From an uncultured Eubacteriales bacterium (GTDB lineage Bacteria; Bacillota; Clostridia; Christensenellales; Aristaeellaceae): DNA of 38,554 nt. This document shows positions 15,798 through 24,039 of this stretch, piece after piece. The stretch covers positions 1 through 38,554 of the forward strand of contig USDD01000013.1 in NCBI GenBank assembly GCA_900553265.1, in the 5' to 3' direction. How positions within the stretch are numbered: the stretch's first letter is position 1; each line of letters begins with the position of its first letter. Under the pieces are notes generated by a model. It saw nothing but the letters and a program-made list of their open reading frames with translations, had not been told where the DNA came from and searched no databases. The translations under genes and the position numbers were made by a program.

Positions 15798-17357
15798 TCA
15801 GTTGTAGGTCGCGTAGCGGCGCTCGGTGGAGTAGATCACCTGATCGGCCGCCTCGTAGGTGGCCAGCACTTCGTCCATGTCGCCCAGCGCGAGGGTCTCC
15901 TCCACGAAGGAATCCCACTCGCTCATGTCGCGGGTGCCGTCGATGAAGTACATGATGTTCTCGTCGATGTAGGTCTTCATCGGGGTGGTGCTGCGGGCGA
16001 CGGTCTCGCTCTGCTCAGCGGTGAAGTTGGGCGTGCCGCGCAGGGCGCGGATGCCGACCATTTCACCGTCGATCAGGGCGGCGATCAGCTTGTCATAGAA
16101 GCCGCGGTCGCGCTCGTTCTTGCCGGCGTAGTCGGCTTCGCGATCCTTCAGCTGGATGTAGCGGACGTCCATGAAGTTGTGGATGCCGGCTTCCTTGCGG
16201 GCCTCGTCGCTGTCGACGTACTCGCCGATGAAGTGATGATGGCCGTCCTCGTCCTTTTCGTAGGTCAGACCCGCAACGCCCCAGTTGTAGAGCTCGGAGC
16301 CTTCCGGAGAAATGACCTCGTCCAGATAGGAGCAGATCAGCTCGGGGTTCTCCACGTCGGCGTTGACGAAGTAGCCCCAGTTGGGAACGTTGTCATAGGG
16401 CACGGTGATGACGGAGTAGCGGGGATCGCCCTCGTTGCGGGCGGGGGTCATGAAGGTGTCGTACTCGTAGGGCACGTCGGTGCCGACGAAGATCTCAACG
16501 TCGATGGCGTGCAGATACCAGAAGCCGAACAGCCAGTTGCCGTCCACGACGTACTGATAGGCCTGCTCGTCGGACATGGTGGAGAACTCGGGGTTCAGCA
16601 GACCCTCGGAGTACATGGTGTGCATCATGTCCACCAGATCGCGGAAGCCGGACTCCTCGGTCAGCAGCGGATGAGTCCACTTTTCGCCGTCGTAGTAGAA
16701 GTCGGTCTTGGCGTTGTTGATCGCGCCCAGGCAGGACTCGTAGTAGCTCAGGCCCCAGCCGTAGGTGATGAAGGGAGCGCCGGTGGGATTAGCTTCCTTA
16801 TAGGCGCGCATGCAGTCGAGCATCTCGTCCCAGGTGGTGGGAACTTCCTTGCCCAGCTCCTTCAGAGCGGTCATGTTGACGAAGTAGCTCTCGTCCACGC
16901 AGTCGTAGGGATCGATGTCGTTCAGGCAGTAGAGCTTGCCGTCGTCGGTCACCATGCGGGCGATCTGGGGATAGGTGTCCAGATAGTTCTTCAGGTTGGG
17001 CATGTAGTCCAGATAATCCATGAAGTTGAGGAAGTAGCCCAGGTCGCCATAGTTGGCAATGACGGAGGAGGAGTTGCGCAGCCAGACGATGTCCGGCAGG
17101 TCGCCGGTGTTCAGGAACAGAGAGGTCTTGGTGTCAAAGTCCGCCCAGGGGCCGGTAGACCAGTTGATGGACACGTTGCCCAGCTTTTCCTTCCACGCCT
17201 TGTAGACGGGGGAGTTCCTGTCCTCAGAGATGCCCAGATCGGCGGCGTAGCCTTCGTAGACCACTTCGTCGCCCGTGTAGGGCAGCAGGGTCTCGGCCAT
17301 TGCGGTGCAGCTCAGCAGCATGGCCAACAGCACGAGCATAGATACCAGTTTCTTCAT
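15798..17357 (-). CDS. Extracellular solute-binding protein of a sugar ABC transporter (family 1)
   Basis: This 519-residue protein is exported. Its signal peptide (KKLVSMLVLLAMLLSCTAMA) contains both a lipobox-like LLSC (C17) and an AMA cleavage site, so it may be a lipoprotein. The mature protein is rich in Asp, Glu and Tyr, and has the size and layout of LplA/YtcQ-type oligosaccharide-binding proteins (PDIVWLRNSSSVIANYGDLG, TALKELGKEVPTTWDEMLD). It delivers a saccharide to the two permeases encoded just upstream. No ATPase gene is in the operon, which is normal for this class, as a shared MsmX-type ATPase serves many systems. The ligand is unknown. GGAGG lies upstream of the ATG. Confidence 0.9.
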   Translation of the reverse strand: MKKLVSMLVLLAMLLSCTAMAETLLPYTGDEVVYEGYAADLGISEDRNSPVYKAWKEKLGNVSINWSTGPWADFDTKTSLFLNTGDLPDIVWLRNSSSVIANYGDLGYFLNFMDYLDYMPNLKNYLDTYPQIARMVTDDGKLYCLNDIDPYDCVDESYFVNMTALKELGKEVPTTWDEMLDCMRAYKEANPTGAPFITYGWGLSYYESCLGAINNAKTDFYYDGEKWTHPLLTEESGFRDLVDMMHTMYSEGLLNPEFSTMSDEQAYQYVVDGNWLFGFWYLHAIDVEIFVGTDVPYEYDTFMTPARNEGDPRYSVITVPYDNVPNWGYFVNADVENPELICSYLDEVISPEGSELYNWGVAGLTYEKDEDGHHHFIGEYVDSDEARKEAGIHNFMDVRYIQLKDREADYAGKNERDRGFYDKLIAALIDGEMVGIRALRGTPNFTAEQSETVARSTTPMKTYIDENIMYFIDGTRDMSEWDSFVEETLALGDMDEVLATYEAADQVIYSTERRYATYN

Positions 17358-17410
17358 GTTAGGTTCCCTCCTGTTTTATTTTTTCAAGCGGAATGAACTC
17401 CCGCCGGAAA

Positions 17411-18283
17411 TCAAGCCTTGATGGAGCCCACCAGCACGCCCTTGGCGAAGTGCTTCTGCATGAACGGATACACGCACAGCACGGGCACCACGGTGATGAT
17501 GGTCGCCGCCGCCTTGGTGGTTCGGGTGGAAATCTTCTGGAAATCCTTGAGCATCTGCGCCGTGGACGCGTCCTTGTAGTCCATCAGCACCAGCAGACGG
17601 CGCATCAGCAGCTGGATGGGGTACTTCGTGTCGTCGCGCAGATACAAAAGCGCGGTCATGTAGTCGTTCCAGTAGCCCACGATGCTGAACAGCGCGAAGG
17701 TGGCCAGCACGGCCTTGGACAGCGGCAGCACGATCTGGAAGAGGATGCGCACGTGGCCCGCGCCGTCGAGGCTCGCGGACTCGCGCAGCGCCTCGGGGAT
17801 GGACATGAAGAAGGTCTTGAACACGATGACGTTGTAGGCGGAGATCGCGCCCGGAATGACCATGACCCAGAAGGTGTTGATCATGCCCAGCTGCATGATG
17901 GTGACGTAGTAGGGAATCAGGCCGCCGCCGAAGAACATGGTGATGGTCAGCAGCACCGACACGAACCTGCGGCCGCGCAGCGCGGGAATGGACAGCGGAT
18001 AGGCCATCAGCGACGTGGTCAAAAGCATGATGACCGTGCCCACGGAGGCGTACTTGACGGTGTTCCAGTAGTACAGCAGCGTGCGGCTGTCGCCCAGCAG
18101 CGCCTTATAGGACTCCAGCGAGAAGCCCTTGGGCCACAGATACACCGGCAGGGACTTCAGCTCCTGCGAATCGCTGAAGGACAGCGCCAGCATGTTCAGC
18201 AGCGGATAGAGGAACATCGCCGAGAGCAGAACCATGATGACGACCAGAACCACGTCGAACGCGGTAACTTTCTTTCCGACCAT
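17411..18283 (-). CDS. Sugar ABC transporter permease (LplC/YtcP type)
   Basis: This is a 290-residue inner-membrane protein with about six helices, starting with a helix at about 10-30 (DVVLVVIMVLLSAMFLYPLL). The cytoplasmic EAA loop is ALRESASLDGAGHVRILFQI, the contact site for the ATPase. The opening GKKVTAFDVV and the C-terminal HFAKGVLVGSIKA are typical of the LplC/YtcP group, which import oligosaccharides. It lies 19 bases downstream of the partner permease and 53 bases upstream of the binding protein. Confidence 0.93.
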   Translation of the reverse strand: MVGKKVTAFDVVLVVIMVLLSAMFLYPLLNMLALSFSDSQELKSLPVYLWPKGFSLESYKALLGDSRTLLYYWNTVKYASVGTVIMLLTTSLMAYPLSIPALRGRRFVSVLLTITMFFGGGLIPYYVTIMQLGMINTFWVMVIPGAISAYNVIVFKTFFMSIPEALRESASLDGAGHVRILFQIVLPLSKAVLATFALFSIVGYWNDYMTALLYLRDDTKYPIQLLMRRLLVLMDYKDASTAQMLKDFQKISTRTTKAAATIITVVPVLCVYPFMQKHFAKGVLVGSIKA

Positions 18284-18302
18284 AGCGTTTTTCCTCCCTT
18301 CC

Positions 18303-19277
18303 TCAGAACAGCGAAGTCTCGCTCAGCTTGCCGGTCACGGTGTTGGCGATGAACAGGAAGATCAGCGACACCACATTCACCAGCAGGCCGACGGCCGAGG
18401 AATAGCTCAGGTGGTTGCCCGCCGTCTCGATGCCGTAGCGGTAGACGTAGGTGTTCACCACGTCGGCGGTGGAGTAGGTGCGCGGGCTGTACATCAGCAG
18501 GATCTTCTGATAGTCGTTGCCCAGAATGCCGGCGACAGCCATGATGAACAGAATGCTGATGGTGGGCAGAATACTCGGCAGCGTGATGTACCACATCTGC
18601 TTGAGACGGCTCGCGCCGTCCAGCACCGCGGATTCGTACATCTCGGGGTTGATGCCCGCGATGGCCGCCAGATAGATGATGGAGCTGTAGCCGATGCCCT
18701 GCCAGATGCCCGAGCCGATGTACAGCGGCCGGAACGCCGAGGGCATCATGAAGAAGTTCTGCCGCTCCAATCCGAGCGCCGCCAGGAACTCGTTGACCAC
18801 GCCGTTGTTCATGCTGAACATTTCCTTCATCATGCCCACCACGATGACGACGGAGAGGAAATAGGGCATGTAGGAGATGGTCTGAACGACCTTCTTAAAG
18901 CGCGGATAGCGCAGCTCGTTGAGCAGCAGCGCCAGAATGATCGGCGCGGGGAACGAGAAGATCAGGCTCTCGATGCCCAGGATAAAGGTGTTGCTGAGCA
19001 CGCGCCAGCAGAACGGGTCGCGGAAGAAGGCCCTGAAGTGCTTCAGCCCCACCCACGTCGAGCCGAAGAAGCCGCCCTTGGGCGAGTAGTCCTGAAAGGC
19101 GACCACAACGCCGTACATGGGCAGAAACTTAAAGATGATGAGATTCAGCAAACCCGGAATCAGCATCGCGTAGAGCACCCAGTTGATTCGGATGTACTTT
19201 CCCGTGGGCATGTCCTTGCCGGCGCGCCGGCCGGCCCGGAGCAGATCCTGACGGTTCTGCATGGCTTCCTGCGACAT
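18303..19277 (-). CDS. Sugar ABC transporter permease (LplB/YtcP-partner type)
   Basis: This is a 324-residue six-helix permease, the first gene of the operon. Its features are the opening helix INWVLYAMLIPGLLNLIIF, the family stretch MYGVVVAFQDYSPKGGFFG, and the EAA loop YESAVLDGASRLKQMWYITL. I chose ATG at 19277 because GGAGGG lies seven bases upstream; the in-frame ATG at 19292 contains that site within its own codons and lacks another. It pairs with the downstream permease. The divergent membrane AraC regulator probably controls it. Confidence 0.93.
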   Translation of the reverse strand: MSQEAMQNRQDLLRAGRRAGKDMPTGKYIRINWVLYAMLIPGLLNLIIFKFLPMYGVVVAFQDYSPKGGFFGSTWVGLKHFRAFFRDPFCWRVLSNTFILGIESLIFSFPAPIILALLLNELRYPRFKKVVQTISYMPYFLSVVIVVGMMKEMFSMNNGVVNEFLAALGLERQNFFMMPSAFRPLYIGSGIWQGIGYSSIIYLAAIAGINPEMYESAVLDGASRLKQMWYITLPSILPTISILFIMAVAGILGNDYQKILLMYSPRTYSTADVVNTYVYRYGIETAGNHLSYSSAVGLLVNVVSLIFLFIANTVTGKLSETSLF

Positions 19278-19316
19278 CGTTCGTCCCTCCATTGCGCATT
19301 TTCTCTTGATGCATAT

Positions 19317-19346
19317 ATTATGCGGGACAATATCCTTCTTTGTCTA
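19317..19346 (-). promoter_or_regulatory. Probable promoter of the permease/binding-protein operon
   Basis: On the - strand TAGACA (19346-19341) and CATAAT (19322-19317) are 18 bases apart, each one mismatch from consensus. It is 39 bases upstream of the first permease start. The weak boxes fit activation by the AraC-type regulator encoded divergently. Confidence 0.5.
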
Positions 19347-19430
19347 TATCGGTTTTCTTACTTTCATAGGTGTTTTTGTAGCATTTCGCAGGTAAAGTAT
19401 GGTTTCAAGGCGATTTGCATGTAACAAAAC

Positions 19431-19459
19431 TTGACTTTTGCCAGTTTCGCCGATATAAT
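19431..19459 (+). promoter_or_regulatory. Promoter of the membrane AraC-type regulator
   Basis: TTGACT (19431-19436) and TATAAT (19454-19459) are separated by 17 bases, 47 bases upstream of the start. About 85 bases separate it from the divergent operon promoter, leaving room for shared operator sites. Confidence 0.82.
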
Positions 19460-19506
19460 TTAGATATAAAGTTCACATTTTTACCGGAAGGGAATGCAGC
19501 CGCACA

Positions 19507-21756
19507 ATGAAGAAGCGCACGAGCAACGGACGCACATTTTACCGGATTCTGGTCACGCTTTTGTCCTGTGTGCTCATCATGGCCGCGCTCACCGTCTTCC
19601 TGATTTCCTATCAAAACCGCCGCAGCGTGAAAACCCACACCGACATGCTGGCCAACGCCATGACCAACGGCGCGGCGCAGATCGACGGCTTCTGGCAGAA
19701 CGCCGCCGCCTTTCTGGCCTCGCTGAGCGACAGCACCCAGCTTGCGCGCCTGTCCACCCAGCCGCAGCTGAACCTGCGCCTGGCCGCCGAGGCTCAGAGC
19801 AGCGTCACCAAGAGCCTGTCCTCCTATCTCTCCGGCGTGGACTGCGCCAACGACGTGTTTCTCTACTTATATGGAAAGGATTATCTGCTGACCCCCACGG
19901 GCGTGACGCAGCTGGACACCTATTTCAACAATCGCTATGTCGGCGACGTGTCCGAGTTTACCCGCCTGCTGCGCGGCGTATATCCCTTTGAGCTGCGTCT
20001 GCTGCCCTTCGAGCTGAACCAAAATGCGCCGGCTCCCGACAGGCAGAGCAGCTACGCCTCCTCCGACCTCGTGCTGCTGCAGACCCTCTACGCCAACAAC
20101 CGCGCCGTGGGGACGCTGGTCATGGCGCTGGAACACGACGCGCTGGTGGAGGAAATCAGCCGCTATCTGACCATTCCCAACAGCACCGCCTGCCTGTTTC
20201 TGAACGGCGCGGTGCTCGGCTCGACCGCCGACGAGCGGCTGACCGCACTGCCCGCCGGGGAATACTCGCGCTATATCGAGGACGTGGGCGTGGTGGTACG
20301 CCGCCGGGCGAGCGTCATGCGCAATCTGGAATATCTGGCCGTCGACGGCGAGGAGAACATCCTGCCGGAGAACGGGCGCATTGTGCAGATGCTGCTGCTC
20401 TTCCTCGCCGCGGCGACCCTCGGCATGGGCGCGGCCGCCTTCTTCGCCACGCGAAAGCTGTACACGCCGCTGCGCACGCTGATGAGCGAATTCGACAATC
20501 CCGTGGATTCGCGCACGGACGAGTGCAAGCTGCTGCTCCAGTCCATCCAGTCCGTCAACAGCAATTACGCCAGCGCCCAGCACGAGCTGGACTACTCCTC
20601 CCCGCTGATTCGCGACGCGCTGCTGTACCATCTGCTGCGCGATCCCGCGCGGGAGGACGATCCGCTGATGGAGCGCTATCTGCCCGCGCCCTTCCGTCAG
20701 GAGCATTTCTACGTCTTCGCCGTCTCCGCCGTTCTCCCGGCGGCGCGGGAGGACGAGCCCTCCGGCGCGGCGCAGGTGATCGCCCAGTTGAAGCGTCAGG
20801 GCGGGCCGCGGCTTCTGTCCACGCTGCGCACCGGCAACGACGAATTCGCGCTGATCACCTATCCCCTGCCGCCCCAGGAGCACGCGCGGCTCTGCGAGGA
20901 ATTCGCCGGAGTCTGCGCCCGACTGGAAAAGGATCTGCCCGGCGGCATCGTCGTCTGCGCCTGCGGCGCGGGCGTGGCGCACATCGACTGCATCGACGCG
21001 TGCTTCCGCGAGGCCTGCGCCATTCTGCGCTCCCGGCCCATCACCTGCGAATACTCCTTCCTCGGCGGCCCCGACGGCGAATCCGCCGCAAAGCCCACCG
21101 CGGCGCTGCTGCCCGCCGACTACGCCAATACGCTGTCCGCCCTGCTGCGCGGCTGCGATTTCGACCGGGCATGGGCCTACATGGACGATCTGCTCCAGCG
21201 CAGCCGCCGGCCGGACGTGACCGCGGCACAGTATGTCAAGATGGCCGTCACGCTCAATCAGCAGCTCTTCTGGGCGGCCAGTGGCCGCGTGCCCTCGCCG
21301 GAGGATCGGATGATCGAGCTGGAGGCCTCCAACGCCCTCATACCCGCAGACCAGATCGTCGGCATTCTGCGCGACAACCTGCGTATTCTCCTCTCCGCCG
21401 AGACTCCCCGTCCTCAGGGCGGCGACCGCGAGAACCTCACACGCTACATCTGCGACAACATCGCCTCGGGCATCAACCTCAGCGCCGTCGCCGACCGCTT
21501 CGGCTACAACGCCAACTACTTCTCACGCTATTTCAAGCAGCTCACCGGCGTGACCTTCACCGCCTATCTGAATCGCGTGCGCATCGAGCGGGCCTGCGAG
21601 CTGCTCCGCAGCGAAAGCCGTTTCTCCATCAACGAGGTGGCCGCCCGCTGCGGCTACAACAGCGCCAGCCAGTTCATCTCCACCTTCGAAAAGCTGATGG
21701 GCCTCACGCCCGGCGCTTACCGCAAGCTGCCCAGCGTGGAGCGCACGGACGGATGA
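19507..21756 (+). CDS. Membrane-anchored AraC-family regulator with extracellular sensor domain
   Basis: This 749-residue protein has a first membrane helix at about 13-34 and an extracytoplasmic sensor of about 255 residues that looks like a Cache fold (QIDGFWQNAAAFLASLSDST). A second helix lies at about 291-313 (LLLFLAAATLGMGAAAFFAT). A cytoplasmic segment similar to those of YesN/YtdP-type regulators follows. The AraC DNA-binding domain spans about 648-745, with NLSAVADRFGYNANYFSRYF and SINEVAARCGYNSASQFIST. It probably senses an external sugar, or the loaded binding protein, and activates the divergent permease operon; this is inferred from the position. The ribosome site GGAAGG is 14 bases from the ATG, longer than normal, so initiation may be weak. 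Confidence 0.9.
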   Translation: MKKRTSNGRTFYRILVTLLSCVLIMAALTVFLISYQNRRSVKTHTDMLANAMTNGAAQIDGFWQNAAAFLASLSDSTQLARLSTQPQLNLRLAAEAQSSVTKSLSSYLSGVDCANDVFLYLYGKDYLLTPTGVTQLDTYFNNRYVGDVSEFTRLLRGVYPFELRLLPFELNQNAPAPDRQSSYASSDLVLLQTLYANNRAVGTLVMALEHDALVEEISRYLTIPNSTACLFLNGAVLGSTADERLTALPAGEYSRYIEDVGVVVRRRASVMRNLEYLAVDGEENILPENGRIVQMLLLFLAAATLGMGAAAFFATRKLYTPLRTLMSEFDNPVDSRTDECKLLLQSIQSVNSNYASAQHELDYSSPLIRDALLYHLLRDPAREDDPLMERYLPAPFRQEHFYVFAVSAVLPAAREDEPSGAAQVIAQLKRQGGPRLLSTLRTGNDEFALITYPLPPQEHARLCEEFAGVCARLEKDLPGGIVVCACGAGVAHIDCIDACFREACAILRSRPITCEYSFLGGPDGESAAKPTAALLPADYANTLSALLRGCDFDRAWAYMDDLLQRSRRPDVTAAQYVKMAVTLNQQLFWAASGRVPSPEDRMIELEASNALIPADQIVGILRDNLRILLSAETPRPQGGDRENLTRYICDNIASGINLSAVADRFGYNANYFSRYFKQLTGVTFTAYLNRVRIERACELLRSESRFSINEVAARCGYNSASQFISTFEKLMGLTPGAYRKLPSVERTDG

Positions 21757-21781
21757 AAACACTGCCAAGGGGATTCAAAGC

Positions 21782-21813
21782 CGCCTGTTTCGAATTGAAA
21801 CAGGCGACTTTTT
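21782..21813 (+). terminator. Intrinsic terminator of the membrane AraC-type regulator
   Basis: CGCCTGTTTC (21782-21791) and GAAACAGGCG (21797-21806) form a perfect 10-bp stem with a five-base loop, followed by ACTTTTT. Confidence 0.9.
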
Positions 21814-21922
21814 CGACTATTCGGTTTTTTCGTCGCGCTTTCTTTCGGCAGCGCGCTTCTTCACGGATTTCTTCCGTCCTTTTCCGACCGTCCGGCTTTT
21901 TCCTCCTTCATGGCGATCTCGT

Positions 21923-22195
21923 TCAGCACCCGATCCTGAGCCTGACCAGCTTCTGAATGGTCAGGCCGCAGTCGCCGATCATCTCGCCCGTCTCCCTCAG
22001 GTAGACCGCCCACAGCCCGAAGCCGAGGGTGCGGCAGCGCTCCAGATTTCTCTCGATCCACCCGCGCACCCTCGCCTCGTCGAAGGTGTGGGGATAGTGC
22101 TGCATGACGTCGGAATCGCCGAGCACGACATACAGCGCGTCAAAATCCTCCCGCGTCATTTCGCGCAGGAAGAGCCTTTCAGTTTCCAGCCGCAT
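21923..22195 (-). pseudogene. Truncated GNAT-family acetyltransferase
   Basis: The 90 codons start with the typical RimJ/RimL-like opening LETERLFLREMTREDFDALY and proceed to ETGEMIGDCGLTIQ. That is the point where an intact enzyme would continue through the acetyl-CoA-binding beta-bulge and another 70-90 residues. Here it ends in KLVRLRIGC after a break. Downstream frames do not contain the missing domain. A strong AAAGGAGGAAGAAG ribosome site remains. It is the last gene of the TetR-led operon. The product would lack the acetyl-CoA site, so I call it a decayed gene. Confidence 0.75.
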
Positions 22196-22208
22196 TCTTC
22201 TTCCTCCT

Positions 22209-22523
22209 TTATGCTTCGCCCGAGCTCGCGGCGTTGACGATCCAGGCGCAGGTCTCCTTCGGAATCATGGGCGAGCTGATCTCGGAAAGCAGCGCCGCGT
22301 CGACCTCTCCATTCTCGGCGTACTGCCGCCCGGCCTCCCTCACCCGCCCAAGCCGCGGCGCGGTCACGATTTCGGCCTCCAGCGCGCTGAACATGAGGCT
22401 CTCGGGCGCGGTCAGAATCGTCGTCTTTCCGGAAAACAGCAGCCGAAACTGTGCCACAGCGAGCTCAAAAATGCACCGGGCGTTGGGCAGGCAATTCGTT
22501 TGTTCATCATTGCTCCTCCTCAT
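22209..22523 (-). CDS. Hypothetical protein
   Basis: This is a 104-codon frame beginning with an ATG at 22523 that overlaps the 3' end of the upstream membrane-protein gene. GC-rich third positions are consistent with coding. The C-terminal 60 residues (EAEIVTAPRLGRVREAGRQY, ISSPMIPKETCAWIVNAASS) look like a small soluble domain that I do not recognise. The start is uncertain: the better ribosome site (AGGAGGAGCA) serves an ATG at 22510-22508 in another frame, giving only 32 codons. That mismatch may mean a frameshift near the 5' end. Confidence 0.5.
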   Translation of the reverse strand: MRRSNDEQTNCLPNARCIFELAVAQFRLLFSGKTTILTAPESLMFSALEAEIVTAPRLGRVREAGRQYAENGEVDAALLSEISSPMIPKETCAWIVNAASSGEA

Positions 22524-22764
22524 TCCTTTGCCCGGGGCGCGCGACGATGCGGTTCCATGCGAAGAAGCCGCCCATGCCCAGCAAAGCACCGAGGCCGGCG
22601 CATATCCACAGCGCCCATCCCTGCACGATATGCAGAAATATGGCGACTCCGACCGCGGCGCACAGGCCTCTGACCCACCGGCGCGGCCCGCCCGCTTCCA
22701 TGCAGACACTCAGCGCGGCGACGATCGCCAGCCACGGCGCGGCCTCGTTGATCCATTGTCTCAT
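22507..22764 (-). CDS. Small two-helix membrane protein
   Basis: This is an 85-residue protein with two hydrophobic helices, about 11-25 and 34-68 (the second region may hold two turns: VGVAIFLHIVQGWALWICAG), and a charged tail RPGQRNEEEQ. AGGGAGAGG precedes the ATG. It sits between a zinc-ribbon gene and an unknown gene in the TetR-led operon. The function is unknown. Confidence 0.65.
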   Translation of the reverse strand: MRQWINEAAPWLAIVAALSVCMEAGGPRRWVRGLCAAVGVAIFLHIVQGWALWICAGLGALLGMGGFFAWNRIVARPGQRNEEEQ

Positions 22765-22818
22765 GTTCCTCTCCCTGAAAAACGCAGCGCAGCCCGAATT
22801 TCTCGAGTTGGACTGCGT

Positions 22819-23007
22819 CTAAGCGTCCGGCATTTTGATTTCTTCCATTATTCCGTTTTGAAAGCGAATCACGCAGGTGTATCTGCACTTTGGGCAGAAC
22901 AGCGGAAAATCCTCCAGCACCGTGCGCGGCCGAACCTGCGTCCGCGTCTTGCCGCCGCAGCGCGGGCAGCGAAGCCAGTCGACCTCCGCGCTCATTCTTC
23001 CTTCCAT
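22819..23007 (-). CDS. Cysteine-rich KTR zinc-ribbon protein
   Basis: This is a 62-residue protein with two Cys pairs, C14-P-R-C17 and C38-P-K-C41, and the family signature GGKTRTQVRPRTVLEDFPLF between them. This matches the Cys-rich KTR family, a small domain found widely in Clostridia and often in mobile elements. It probably binds zinc; its role is unknown. I chose ATG at 23007, which has GGAGG eight bases upstream; ATGs at 23022 and 22995 are alternatives. It lies directly after the TetR gene. Confidence 0.82.
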   Translation of the reverse strand: MEGRMSAEVDWLRCPRCGGKTRTQVRPRTVLEDFPLFCPKCRYTCVIRFQNGIMEEIKMPDA

Positions 23008-23022
23008 TCGTCTCTCCTCCAT

Positions 23023-23634
23023 TCATTCCTGCACCAGCGCCCGAAAGACCGCGTCGCGGTCGAAAGCTCCCGACGCAAAGCCGGGGATTTCCTTGATGGC
23101 CTTGCAGACGCTCACGCTCACGCCCGTCAGAATCTGCCCGATTTCCCGGTCGGAATAGGAGCAGCCGCCGGTCACGATCAGCGCAGCCAGGCTGTGCGCC
23201 ACCAGCCACAGATCGCGAAAGTATGCGTCCGCCTCCTCGGCGGTGATGTGATAGACGCTCGTCAGCGTCGGCTGGACGAGCTCCTGCAGGCGGCGCATGG
23301 CCGCCATCGCGCCGGAATCCTTCGTCAGAAACAGCAGCCGGTAGAGCTCCGGCTCCTCCCGCGCAAAGCGAATGTATTGCATGCCCACGCCGAAAAACGG
23401 GGTTTTCTCCCGCAGACCCGCGTCCGCGTAGCGCTCGTACACGCGCATTGCCGCAGCGCAGACCGCCCTTTTTACGCCGTCCATGGAGCCGAAAGCTGTG
23501 AAGATCGGCTGCGTGGATGTGCCCAGCTCATCCGCCATCGTCTTGGCCGTCAGGCCATCGATTCCCCGCGTCCGCACCACCCGCAGCGCCGCGTCCGCCA
23601 TCGCCTCTTTCGTGAACTTGTTCTTCGGAGCCAT
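23023..23634 (-). CDS. TetR/AcrR-family transcriptional regulator
   Basis: This is a 203-residue repressor. The N-terminal helix-turn-helix is GLTAKTMADELGTSTQPIFTAF within the first 50 residues (MADAALRVVRTRGID). The C-terminal ligand domain has a WHG-like stretch DLWLVAHSLAALIVTGG. I chose ATG at 23634 with AAGGA nine bases upstream; an earlier in-frame start would overlap the promoter. It heads an operon with the zinc-ribbon protein, a membrane protein, an unknown protein and the broken GNAT gene. An imperfect palindrome over its -10 box suggests autorepression. Confidence 0.9.
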   Translation of the reverse strand: MAPKNKFTKEAMADAALRVVRTRGIDGLTAKTMADELGTSTQPIFTAFGSMDGVKRAVCAAAMRVYERYADAGLREKTPFFGVGMQYIRFAREEPELYRLLFLTKDSGAMAAMRRLQELVQPTLTSVYHITAEEADAYFRDLWLVAHSLAALIVTGGCSYSDREIGQILTGVSVSVCKAIKEIPGFASGAFDRDAVFRALVQE

Positions 23635-23677
23635 CGTTTCGCATCCTTTTCCATCGGCGCGCTTATATGCGCCATTC

Positions 23678-23696
23678 ATTATGTATCGCACATTAT
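23678..23696. promoter_or_regulatory. Candidate TetR operator
   Basis: The 19-base sequence has the symmetric pattern ATnATGTnnnnnACATnAT and overlaps the -10 box of the TetR operon promoter. A second inverted repeat, GGCGC-N8-GCGCC at 23656-23673, lies just downstream of the expected transcription start. Either would suit autorepression. Confidence 0.5.
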
Positions 23697-23720
23697 ATAT
23701 CATAAATTCGTCTGCGTCAA
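23692..23720 (-). promoter_or_regulatory. Promoter of the TetR-led operon
   Basis: On the - strand TTGACG (23720-23715) and TATAAT (23697-23692) are separated by 17 bases, 57 bases upstream of the TetR start. Confidence 0.85.
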
Positions 23721-23807
23721 CATTCTTTCAAAAAAAGTAGCAGACGAAACATACCCTTCTCTTCGCATGGCGGCGTTCGCTCCTGCGCATGCAATTTGTG
23801 TAGATTT

Positions 23808-23850
23808 TTTTCAAAAAGGGGTTGACATTTTCCCCATTGTATGGTAAGAT
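23808..23850 (+). promoter_or_regulatory. tRNA-Met cluster promoter with upstream A-rich element
   Basis: TTGACA (23822-23827) and TAAGAT (23845-23850) have a 17-base spacer, with TGG before the -10 (extended type). TTTTCAAAAAGG (23808-23819) ends two bases before the -35, exactly as at the tRNA-Trp promoter. Confidence 0.88.
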
Positions 23851-23880
23851 TATTCTTGCGTTGAGCGATAAACGCAATGT

Positions 23881-23957
<77 letters not shown>

Positions 23958-23960
23958 TTT

Positions 23961-24037
23961 GCCGGCGTATCTCAGTTGGCTAGAGAATCCGGTTCATACC
24001 CGGAGTGTCATTGGTTCGAATCCGATCGCCGGTACCA
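23961..24037 (+). tRNA. Elongator tRNA-Met (anticodon CAT)
   Basis: This is a 77-base tRNA with encoded CCA, three bases after the initiator tRNA and so cotranscribed. The acceptor arms GCCGGCG and CGCCGGT pair. The anticodon loop TTCATAC with CCGG/CCGG stem is that of elongator Met, rather than the Ile-CAT type. The anticodon is at 23995-23997. Confidence 0.9.
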
Positions 24038-24039
24038 CC

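Noticed and set aside
23961..24037. tRNA-Ile with lysidine-modified CAT anticodon
   Set aside because: The anticodon arm CCGG-TTCATAC-CCGG is that of elongator Met rather than the Ile-CAT type.
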